Of a stretch of 64,000 nucleotides of DNA, positions 1-9,229 are shown one piece after another. The stretch is from Alnus glutinosa (Eukaryota; Streptophyta; Magnoliopsida; Fagales; Betulaceae). The position numbers and the translations under genes were made by a program. The number at the start of each line of letters is the position of its first letter. The stretch's first letter is position 1. The notes under the pieces are model-generated. The model did not search any database and had not been told where the DNA came from. It was given only the letters and a program-made list of their open reading frames with translations. The stretch lies in NCBI RefSeq assembly GCF_958979055.1, contig NC_084888.1:26204804-26268803 (forward strand), in the 5' to 3' direction.

Positions 1-1044
1 ATTATATGATTGGTGCTTTTCTTTTCTTTTCTTTTTTATTTTTATTTTTTAATTTTTTGATGAATATGATTGGTGCTTTTCAGTAATAGTTTTCAAAGCT
101 TGTTTTTTCAGAAAATCAAACAAAAATTATAAATAACTATTATCATGTGGTTTTTTTTTTTTTTCTTCTGAACTGGGAATATGAAATAAAAATATATAAT
201 ATTTTGATATTCTATGAAAATATGTTGTTTCTAGAAAAAAAAAAAAAAAAAAAAAAGTGTTTTTATGTTGTTTTATATTTGGACATAAATTTTCTTTGAT
301 CCAGTTTGTAAAATTATAATGTGTCCCATAACAGTGATAAACACTTAATTTTTCAAGTAATATGTGTGAAGTGCATTTTTTTTAATAAAATTTTTAAAAA
401 AACATGTGTTTTTCACATGCTTCCTCAACCCAATTTAAAATAAATTTATGTCCTTTCTATTTTATAAATATATAAATTAAAAACCATATTTGAAAACTCC
501 ACACTCTACAAGTGCTTTATTCACAAGGGGCCAACCTAATATGATATAAATTTCTTACAAATTGAATTCCAGAAGTTTTTATAATTCAATTAGGATGTAG
601 GAGTTTCTACAATTTAGCCACTAAAAAGTGAAATGTGTTGTTTAAACATACGAAAAACACATTTTCTTATTACTGCTATAAAAAAAAAAATGGAAATAGG
701 AAAAGGAAAAGGGTTTTCCCACTTGAACCATCCTTTATAATTATGAATCAGAATTATGATGATTTCGTAAAGTAAATGATAAAAGGAAACAATTTTTTTT
801 TATAAAAAAGAAAAAAAAAAAAAAAAAAAAAAAAAGAAAAAAAGAAACGAAAGTACAGGGTCACATGTGAGTGAGATGAATAAAATAAAATGGGCTCATG
901 TGGGTCACACATTTCAAAGCTAATAAAGATACCCCTTCCAATAATTCACCCCCACAATAATTGCAACTCTCACCAGGGACCACCAACGGCGTCGTATATA
1001 TCGTCCCCCTGCCGTTCAAACATTTCTCCGTCTCCGATACTACT
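1..1044. other. AT-rich 5' flank of the F-box gene
   Basis: Very AT-rich sequence with several poly(A) and poly(T) tracts, the longest near 238-255 and 806-841. I see no coding exon or transposon end here. The last 100 bases become GC-richer, as expected for the leader of the gene that starts at 1045. Confidence 0.6.
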
Positions 1045-2139
1045 ATGTGGAGCGACCTTCCCTTGGATCTCCTCGCCACCATCTTCTCCTACCTCTCCCC
1101 AGACTCCTTGGCTTGCGCCAGGTCGGCTTGCCGGCATTGGCATAAATCTGCCAAGGCTTATCTCTTCAGCACAACCTCTTCGGTGCCCCGGCCCGACCCA
1201 CCATGGTTCGTCGCCATGTCGACGCGCAGCCACAGAGGAGTGTGCTGTTACACTCACAACCCAATTCTCAACAACTGGCATGCTCTCTCTCTCGACTTTC
1301 TTCCACACCCAGTTCGTCTTGTTAGTTCCATTGGAAGCCTTATTCTTCTAAGACCCACAAATTCTACGTTCCTCCAATTGTCCATTTGCAATCCATTTTC
1401 AAGGCAATTCAGGCACCTCCCTCTGTTAAACATCACACGGACTAACCCAGCCGTCGGCGTTCTTGTTCGGTTTCCTTACTTTATTGTATACGTCGCAGGT
1501 GGGATGTCCGACGCACCGCGTGGCGGCGGCGCAACATACGAACCCACGTTGGAAATATACGACTCGCGACATGACAGGTGGCGAATTGTCGGGTCCATGC
1601 CGGTGGAATTTGCCGTGAGGTTAACTGTCTGGACACCCAGTGAGAGCGTGTTCTCCAAGGGGGTCCTATATTGGATCACCTCTGCCCGGGCTTACACTGT
1701 AATGGGCTTTGACATTTGCACAAACACTTGGAGGGAACTGAATGTCCCGATGGCAGACCGGCTTGATTTCGCTACGCTAGTGCGGCGGAATGGGGTGCTG
1801 ACGCTCGTCGGTGGCGCGTGCGGCGAGAACGCTTGTATATGGGAGCTGGGTGAGGGGGATAATTGGCGGCTGGCCGAGAAGATGCCGGTTGAATTTGAGA
1901 TGAGACTTTCAGGTGGCAAAGGAAGTACTAAGTGTGTGGGAAGTGATGGAGCGATTTACTTGTATAGAGAGCTTGGTTCAGGAATGGTAGTTTGGAGGGA
2001 AGTTGTAGAAAAGGGTGTGTGGGAATGGTTTTGGGTTGATGGGTGCCGTTCCATTGGAGGAAAACAAGTGCATAGTTTCCCAATAAAAGGAGTGCTTCTT
2101 CACCCAACTCTTGCTCCCTCATGCATAAATTCTAACTAA
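1045..2139 (+). CDS. F-box/kelch-repeat type protein
   Basis: Predicted F-box protein, the substrate-recruiting part of an SCF ubiquitin ligase. The single-exon reading frame encodes 364 residues. I chose the ATG at 1045 because the F-box begins there: residues 1-40 hold the LPLDLLATIFSYL and ACRHWH segments, which bind SKP1 in this family. The frame opens earlier, at 961, but that 28-residue extension has no family character. After the F-box come beta-rich stretches typical of a degenerate kelch/galactose-oxidase propeller, with YVAGG near residue 150, ALYDSRHDRW-like and VLTLVGGACG segments. It most resembles plant proteins like Arabidopsis At3g24760, recalled rather than searched. Stop TAA is at 2137-2139. 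The coding region is far more GC-rich than its flanks. The target is unknown. Confidence 0.88.
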   Translation: MWSDLPLDLLATIFSYLSPDSLACARSACRHWHKSAKAYLFSTTSSVPRPDPPWFVAMSTRSHRGVCCYTHNPILNNWHALSLDFLPHPVRLVSSIGSLILLRPTNSTFLQLSICNPFSRQFRHLPLLNITRTNPAVGVLVRFPYFIVYVAGGMSDAPRGGGATYEPTLEIYDSRHDRWRIVGSMPVEFAVRLTVWTPSESVFSKGVLYWITSARAYTVMGFDICTNTWRELNVPMADRLDFATLVRRNGVLTLVGGACGENACIWELGEGDNWRLAEKMPVEFEMRLSGGKGSTKCVGSDGAIYLYRELGSGMVVWREVVEKGVWEWFWVDGCRSIGGKQVHSFPIKGVLLHPTLAPSCINSN

Positions 2140-3382
2140 AAAAATGGTGCTTTTTACTCTGCTTTTCCCTTACAAATTTTTGTTTTCTATGTAACTTTGC
2201 ATTCAAATTGTTTCGGCTGTGTTTGTCTCTACAAGAGATGTGTGATCACCGGGAAGTTACGGCGACATAATTTATGCCAAAAGCAAAATATATTGACCAA
2301 AATGTTCTTACTCTGTTCAGGTTTGATTCAGCCAAACACACTTAACAAAATTGATGAAAATAGGCTTATTGGGTTTGCTGGTGTTACAAATATAATATTA
2401 ATACACAGATAAAAAAAAAGTAAAATATAAATAAATAAATAAATGCTAGCCCTAATGCATCTCTCTATATGTGTTTTTATTATGTTCGTATCGATAAATA
2501 GACTGTGACCACCATACACGCCTGCAAAAAAAGGTTGGGAGTACGTGGAAGCACCATACCAAATCTTTGTAAGGATCACCATAGAAATATCCCTATAAGT
2601 GTTTCATTATGTCCAAACGCATTTGGTTACATCAGATTAAGCTTTTGTACTCACAGTTATGTCACAAACTATTCAAGAAAAAACACAACTTGTTGGCCGT
2701 GAGTACAAACACAATACATGTGTGTTACAACAAAGTCTCTTCACCCTCATGTCAGCTAGTTTTCAGTCCAATCGTTATCCTATTAATGCCTTTTTAGACC
2801 GTATCATACGTTCATTGGTCATAGACAACATTTTAAAGTAACAAACGTACAACTTCATGACAAAATCAAATGTCACATAGGGCATAAATAAGGTCATTAA
2901 CAATTAATTACCTATAGCAAGGGTCGATTCACTCACCTCTTCTGTTGGTCGCATAAGCACATAGAGTATAAAATGCATGCTACATTGGAGTTCTCTTTCC
3001 AACTAACTCTATGTGATAGATAAAAAAAATTAGGAGACACAATGCTCTCTATTCGTTACCTAAGCGCCAGAGACGGATGCTCGTGTGAGTGAGCCAATCT
3101 AAGCTTGTCGACATTTTTTTTTTTTCTTTTTTGAATTCATTTGGGGCAAGCAATTAGGACTATGTCCCTAAAGACAATTACAATAGGCTGGCCATTACCT
3201 CTAATGGTTTGTCCATATCGCATCATCACTAATTCCTTCCGTTGAAGCGAAATAAACCATGCTTATTGTTTACCCTCTAATGAAATTCTAAATGTGAACT
3301 CCCATGAGGAAAAGCACAATAGAAACAAATAACATCAAATTGTACTAGTCATTTTGACCACAGAGTGCAAAAGTATGCTCTA
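2140..3382. other. Intergenic, 3' side of the F-box gene
   Basis: Presumed 3' untranslated region followed by AT-rich unique-looking sequence. Only short random open frames occur. No recognisable gene or transposon end was seen. Confidence 0.5.
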
Positions 3383-3391
3383 TTTCATTAA

Positions 3392-3573
3392 GAGAAATGA
3401 TACATAGGGGACGTTCATCCGTCCCCTCTCCTCCTTTTAATGTTAAAAAAAGCAAATTCAAAACTAAAAGTACACTTTTCTTTGTTTTTGTTTTTCTTTT
3501 TGATTGAATTTGTTTTTTTTAATATTAAAAAGAGAAGAGGGGACGGATGAACGTCCCCTCCGTAGCATTTCTC
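3392..3573. mobile_element. Mutator-type MITE, copy 1
   Basis: A 182-bp element whose two halves are nearly perfect inverted repeats. It begins GAGAAATGATACATAGGGG and ends as the inverse, CATTTCTC, with arms of about 42 bp. It is bounded by a perfect 9-bp direct repeat TTTCATTAA (3383-3391 and 3574-3582), the target-site size of Mutator-like elements. The AT-rich centre has no coding capacity. The same terminal ten bases recur at 36249, 36561 and 57545. Confidence 0.85.
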
Positions 3574-4051
3574 TTTCATTAATAGTCTGAAGGTTTTGAA
3601 TAAATGCTACTAGAAACCATTCCTCTTTGATCAATTTCATAAGACTTGAAGTTCGAACTAAATTTAAAAAAAATTGTGTCCATTATCTTATAATAAGGAC
3701 AACCATTCCTTAGACAATTATCGATCCAAGATAATTAGATTGTATGCAACAATTGTTCCCTTAACAAAAAGGATACTTTTAAAAGATTATTGATGGCATT
3801 CAAAGAACCCATTTATAATAAAATCGTTAATAATAACGACTGGTATATTGGGTATCTTTCTATAGAAGATATCAGATTATCAATCTCAGCAGGTAGGCAA
3901 CAAGTTTATTTCCTTAGCATTTCATATGTATCATATGTAATACAAATTGTCTACGTACACAGAATAGAAACAGGAATGCGTTAAGACAATTGTCCCAGAA
4001 TTTTGTTCAATTTAGTGGCTTAGCTGATATGATATGCAACATTATTATTTG

Positions 4052-4053
<2 letters not shown>

Positions 4054-4132
<79 letters not shown>
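4054..4132. repeat. (AT)n microsatellite
   Basis: About 39 uninterrupted AT dinucleotides, directly next to the hAT-like remnant that follows. Confidence 0.95.
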
Positions 4133-4139
<7 letters not shown>

Positions 4140-4306
4140 TTATAAAACCGGTTATTGGTTATCTGGTTATATATTAATCGCTTTTTTCAATCCCTAAAAT
4201 TGCTAACCGCAACCGGCCTAGGCGGTTATCCAACGATTACTTGCGATTATTTGGTTAGCGGTTATTAACATTTAATAACCGTCTCACTTGTACACTCCTA
4301 TTTGAG
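4140..4306. mobile_element. hAT-like element end, remnant
   Basis: Dense copies of AACCGG, GCGGTTAT and GGCGGTTA motifs end in TGTACACTCCTA. The reverse complement begins TAGGAGTGTACAAG, close to the ends of the larger element at 23303-25847, so this looks like one surviving subterminal region of the same family. The other end was not found. Confidence 0.5.
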
Positions 4307-4310
4307 GATA

Positions 4311-5171
4311 TGTTTGTTAATTATTTTGACCCAAAAAAAAAATGTTTTAATTCGAAAAAGATTTTGTCATAAATAATATAAAGTTGAATATTTTTTGTAA
4401 ATCAATATTTTGGGAAGAGATATATTACATGTCATTTTACCATCCATCTATTGTGCATCTCTTTTACAAATTCGGTTGATTTGAAAAAAGAAATAAAGAA
4501 TAAAAAAAAATTGTAAGAAAATGTACTGCAAATGATAAGCAAAATGATTTTTATTTTTTATTTTTATTTTTTTTTAACATTCACAATGGTTTATGTAAAT
4601 TTATGCAAAATGGCTAACCAAAATTCATTTTTGTTAACTTAGCTAACCACCTTTCAAGACCTTAGTCCAACAACTTATCTAATCTCCTTCTCTATTTTCT
4701 CAATCCAAACTGAAAAGCTCTGTAAAAAAGTTATATTTTGTTTGATGAAATAAACTAGCAGTACATTATCTTTATATACAGGAGATGAACCACTCCATTT
4801 TCCCTTGCAGTACATTGTATTTTTTTTTATTTTTTTTTATACGGTCATATTTTACAATGGTCGTGTCGTTAAACTATCATTATATTTTACTACTATTCTG
4901 CACCCTGGTATATAAAGAATTGCAATCTTTGAACTGTTTATATTGTAGTAACAAAATTCGATTAAAACTAATATTATCAATAAAATTGAAAAAAGTTATA
5001 AATGCCAATAAGAGTTTCTTTCTGTTTGTGAAGAAGTAAAAAATAACTACTAATTAATTATAATTACAAGCAACCATGAGAAAAGAAGGAAAAGAAAGGG
5101 AAAAAGAAGAGGGGGGCGGGGGAAAAGAGAGAATGAGAGAGGCCCAAGAGAAATATTAAAAATATATATGC
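4311..5171. other. AT-rich intergenic sequence
   Basis: Nothing recognisable apart from a purine-rich stretch at 5078-5148. Open frames here are short and low in complexity. Confidence 0.5.
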
Positions 5172-5215
5172 ATTTGTGAATAGTGTAACTCCACGGAGTT
5201 ACACTATTCACAAAT
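5172..5215. repeat. 44-bp near-perfect palindrome
   Basis: Arms of 21 bases (ATTTGTGAATAGTGTAACTC then C) flank a 2-base centre and would form a tight hairpin. It may be a collapsed foldback or MITE relic. No target duplication is visible. Confidence 0.8.
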
Positions 5216-6408
5216 CTAGGACATATTTATTTTGCATTTTTAGTAGATAGTAGGATGGAATTTTTTTTAGAAAAATTACAATTTAGCCCTTTAAACTACC
5301 GGTCATTCTATGGATGGCCCCCCGAACTACCAAGACTTAGACTCTGGCCTTCCAAACTACCAACTCCTTTGAAAATGACCACTCCATTAGGTCTCCCCGT
5401 CATTTTGGGTGGAAAACACACGTGCCGTGCACATGACTTAACATGACAAAAACTTTCGAAAATGCCCTTAGGGAAAATTACAATTTAGCTCCACAAACTG
5501 CCAGCCATTTTATGGATAGTCCCCCGAACTATCAATACTTGGACTTTAGCCCACCAAACTACCAAAAAGTTTCAAAAAGGTTCAATTTATCGAAATATGT
5601 CTATAATACCCCTGTCATGTGTCATTTTTCAATTAAAAAATAATAAAAATTAAATTTCAAAAATTAAAAAACTAAAATTTTATTTTTTAAATTGAGAATA
5701 ATCTTAGTTGATTAAAATTTTATGCTTTTTTTTTTTAATCTTTTCTCGAAATAAAAATATGAACTCTTTTTTTAAAAAAGAAAAAAGAAAAATTATACTT
5801 AATCATTTTAAAACATCACTCTTTTTGTACATTAAAATATTAATGGAATTTTTTTCATATTAGCGAGTCAACAAATCACTTTCTAAAACAAATTTTATTT
5901 AATAAATATTGCATATTGAATTTATCAACTAATTTTAATAAAATCTTTATCCAAAATTTGCGATCCAAATTATGTTTTCATTCGATTTATTCAAGGTTTT
6001 TATAAAATAGACTAAAAGAGTTATGCTTTTATATATCTAAAATGGTAGGGAAAAAAAAAAAAACTACATATTATAGTTGATATATACACTAGATTATGAC
6101 AAAATTATATCATAAACATGGGGCATTACATTTTTTGGATTTATTAACCGATAAATTACTACTGGTTTATAACCTTATCAATCCAACGACCTAAAACAAA
6201 ACTGTGAAGGTGGATGGCCAAGATCTATCCACAATAGCGGCTCTGAAAAATTAAAAAAATTAAAAAATAAATAAATAAATTGGTGTTTGGGGGTGGCCTG
6301 CACCAGCCACCCCTAGAGGTGCCTGGCACCACCTCTGGGTGGCTCGCGACCACCCCCTAAGGCCAGGAAATTGTATTAGCCCAGCAACAGCCTCTCAAGT
6401 AAACAAGC

Positions 6409-6667
6409 ATGGGGGCGGGCCAGTTCCCTGCTGACATGTTGTTCGACATCTTTTCTCAACTACCCATCAAATCGCTCATACGCTTCCGGTGCATCTCTCC
6501 GACGTGGCGTAGCATAATCGACGACTCATGCCTTGCGTACATGTACTGACTCCGATGCGATCCTCCCAAGCACGAACCAGCAGAACCGATGTTGAGAGAA
6601 GACAAGGTGTTCTTCAAGTATGCTCCACCAACAGACAATACCACGATTCCAAACCAAGTCACAGCAG
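6409..6667 (+). pseudogene. F-box gene fragment
   Basis: From the ATG at 6409 the frame reads a classic F-box, including FPADMLFDIFSQLPIKSL and FRCISPTWRSII, then stops at TGA 6547-6549. The same frame continues beyond the stop with plausible protein (LRCDPPKHEPAE, VFFKYAPPTDN) to about 6667 and then dissolves. Only the first 80 or so residues of an F-box protein remain, with no propeller or FBA domain. It differs clearly from the intact F-box gene at 1045, so it came from another family member. It lies between the inverted arms of the composite element. Confidence 0.75.
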
Positions 6668-7504
6668 GTACTTTTATTCACTATCATCTGAATATATTCA
6701 GATGCAAAGAAAAAAAGATGAGCAAATAATAGTAAGTTTCCGGCGTCACTTTCTCTAATAATCATCTAAACCAACGGAGCATTGGCATGGCAAAGAACTT
6801 CATTTGTCCAAGGCTGCAATGAATCCCATTGTGTTAAATCTAATATTTTTTTTTTTTTTTAAAAAAAAATGAGTTCATATTTTTATTTCGAGAAAAGATA
6901 AAAAAAAAAAAAAAAAAAGAAGTAAAATAAATTTGTAATCAACTGAGATTATTCTCAATTTTAAAAATAAAATTTTAGTTTTTTTAATTTATTATTTTTT
7001 AATTGAAAAATGACATGTGACAGGGATATTATAGGTATATTTCGACAAATTGAGCCTTTTTGAAACTTTTTGGTAGTTTGGGGGGCCAGAGTCCAAGCAT
7101 TGGTAGTTCGAAGGATTATCCATAAAATGGCTGGCAGTTTGGAGGGCTAAATTGTAATTTTTCCTAAGGGCATTTTCGAGAGCTCGTGTCCTGTTAAGTC
7201 ACGTGCACGGCACTTGGTGTGTTTTCCATCCAAAATGACGGGGAGACCTAACAGAGTGACATTTTTCAAAGGAGTTGGTAGTTTGGGGGGCCATAGTCCA
7301 AGCATTAGTAGTTCGAGGGGCCAGGCTTGGACTTTGGCCTCCTAAACTACCAAAACCTTTGAAAATATGCCACTTTTAGCGAAATATCCTCATAATACCC
7401 TGTCACGTGTCATTTTTCTATTAAAAAAAATTAAAAAAATAAATAAACTAAAATTTATTTCTTATTTGTTATTTTATTATTATTTTTTTTAATAAAAGAT
7501 GGGT

Positions 7505-8045
7505 GTTTGGGGTGGCGTTATTTTCCAACCGCGACCCAATCTTCCCGACACTCCTCCGGTCACCGTCCGTTTGTAACGCCGTAATGACCGATTTTATAGT
7601 CTGGCTCGGCAAGTTCCGATTCGCAATCATCAACTCGCTGGTTTCGGCCAGGCTCAAGCTTGCCCCGCTCTAGAAAATATCATCCACCTGAGAGAAAAAC
7701 TTGTGATCCTTGAGCCCCAGGTAGCTATTGGCCAACGTTTTGAATGCCAAAAAATCACAGAGAGAAAAATGGATATGAACATCGATGAACAAGCTTACGG
7801 CCGTTGATTTCTTCATCAGAAACCGATCGAGGTCTTCCACAACAATGATAGACTTGTTCGTCGTTTGTAATAAAACAAAATTTTGATTGGAATCGTTTAT
7901 AACCTTCTAAAGATCAATATCATAAACATCGAATGATAGGAAATTAGCCATGTCCGCATTCGGAGAGACGAGGACGAGTTTGCCAAGCTACAGGTGTGCA
8001 TCGTGCCCAACGACGATGCTGGAAAGAAACAATATGTTCTCGGGT
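7505..8045 (-). pseudogene. BCS1/AATP1-type AAA-ATPase fragment
   Basis: Read on the minus strand, this matches the ATPase core of plant BCS1-like AAA-ATPases. A damaged Walker A (a GKLVLV stretch where GTGKSSL is usual) is followed by MANFLSFDVYDIDL, then VLLQTTNKSIIVVEDLDRF, which contains the Walker B. The family-typical FKTLANSYLG and ISELMIANRN-like (SELMIANRNLPSQ) segments follow. In-frame stops interrupt it after DVYDIDL, after VDDIF and in the Walker A area, so it is dead. Its N-terminal ASD domain and C-terminal tail are missing. It sits inside the second arm pair of the composite element. Confidence 0.75.
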
Positions 8046-8263
8046 CAATCGTAATATTTTTTTTTTTTTAGTTTTTAATTTTTTTTTTAATTTTTTGAAT
8101 ATTTTAATTGAAAAATGACACGTGGCAATGGTATTATGGGATGAGAATACTTCGTTAAAATAAGCATTTTTCAAAAGTTTTGGTAGTTTGGGGGCTAGAG
8201 TCCAAGCCTTGATAGTTCGAGAAACTATTCAGAGAATGATTGATAGTTTAGAGGGTTAAATTG

Positions 8264-8295
<32 letters not shown>

Positions 8296-9229
8296 GATTT
8301 TAGTTGGCTATTCTAGTTGAAAAATGAGAGATGCATAATTGCTCAACTTCATTAACACTTCGTTTGGAGTGAGTTGAAATAGACATTTCAAAATAAGTTT
8401 TCTACCATCTTATTAGCACGGCTTCTCACGTGCCAATATCATTCACAGTCAATGCTGCCACTTTGACATTGCCATTTTTAAGCTACCTTCTGTTGACTAG
8501 TGTGAGACGCCTTTTCTGTTTCCAAGTCTGCTGCCATTCGATTTTAATCAAATAGACAAAGAAAATGATTTTCAAAGCTGCAGTTTTTCCATTTACACAG
8601 CTTTCTGAGTTTCCCTCCAGGCCTTCAAGGTAAGGCAATCTTTCTTTAGCTTTTGCGTTACATTTTAATGCATGTTTAGTTCTCATTTTCTTCTTGAACG
8701 TAGAAAGTTTTTCAATTTCTTGCTCTGGTTGCTGGGTTTGGATCGTTTCGAAATATGATTGACGAACTATTTTAATGAACTGGGTTTTGGTTTTAATTGA
8801 TGGTTTTGCAGATTAAGAGCTCAATGATCTCCTTATGGATGGTTTGATTGCTTATATGAATGGATTTTAAAGAACTGCGTTTTGATTTTTAATGGATGGT
8901 TGTGGATATCGATAGTTTTAAAGCATTTTGAAGACTTGCGTTTGATTGTTGTGGGTTCTGTTCTGGAGATTTATGGTTGTTGATGGGTGGTGATCTTTGC
9001 AAAATGGGATAATTGATTGGAGATTTCAAGTTTCTGGGTGAGTACATGTCTTCTCAATTTTGGTAGAGCATTGCAATCCACAACTAATCATCATGTCATA
9101 TATGTTTCACATTGGATCAATTAGTGTGGCCATCAAGGTTTCTTGGGATCACTTTGATCATTGTTTTGAGAACATTTATTTGATTAGTGAAAATATGGAA
9201 AAATGGGTAGCATTTTGGTTCTTATAGCA
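8264..9229 (+). promoter_or_regulatory. Upstream region and probable spliced 5' leader of the NB-ARM gene
   Basis: A T-rich tract (about 8267-8292) separates the composite element from the gene. Two possible leader introns can be seen: AAG/GTAAGG at 8630 to TTTTGCAG at 8811, and GG/GTGAGTAC at 9038 to TTCTTATAG at 9227. The second acceptor lies two bases before the ATG at 9230. These are inferred from splice consensus only. Confidence 0.4.

Larger units (their letters stand above)
5271..8263. mobile_element. Composite inverted-repeat element carrying gene fragments
   Basis: The outer ends are inverted copies of a sequence that starts AAAATTACAATTTAGCCC (left, 5271) and ends GGGTTAAATTG (right, about 8263). 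It is full of CCCAAACTACCA-like words. Inside, a long arm at 5314-5785 is repeated inverted at about 6850-7320. A second shorter arm pair lies at 7323-7470 and 8055-8263. The first pair encloses an F-box fragment and the second an AAA-ATPase fragment. The junction at about 7320-7323 looks like one element butted against a truncated sister. Long arms and captured gene pieces fit a Mutator-like (Pack-MULE) or foldback element. No transposase and no clear target duplication were found. Confidence 0.65.

Noticed and set aside
961-1044. Upstream ATG at 961 for the F-box gene
   Set aside because: It adds 28 residues unlike any F-box protein; the domain starts at the ATG at 1045.
890-1351. Open frames overlapping the F-box gene start on both strands
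   Set aside because: They are frame shadows of the 1045-2139 gene and have no family character.
9203-9229. ATG at 9203 as the NB-ARM start
   Set aside because: A good splice acceptor at 9227 would remove it, and the domain-like sequence starts at MDTLQVV.
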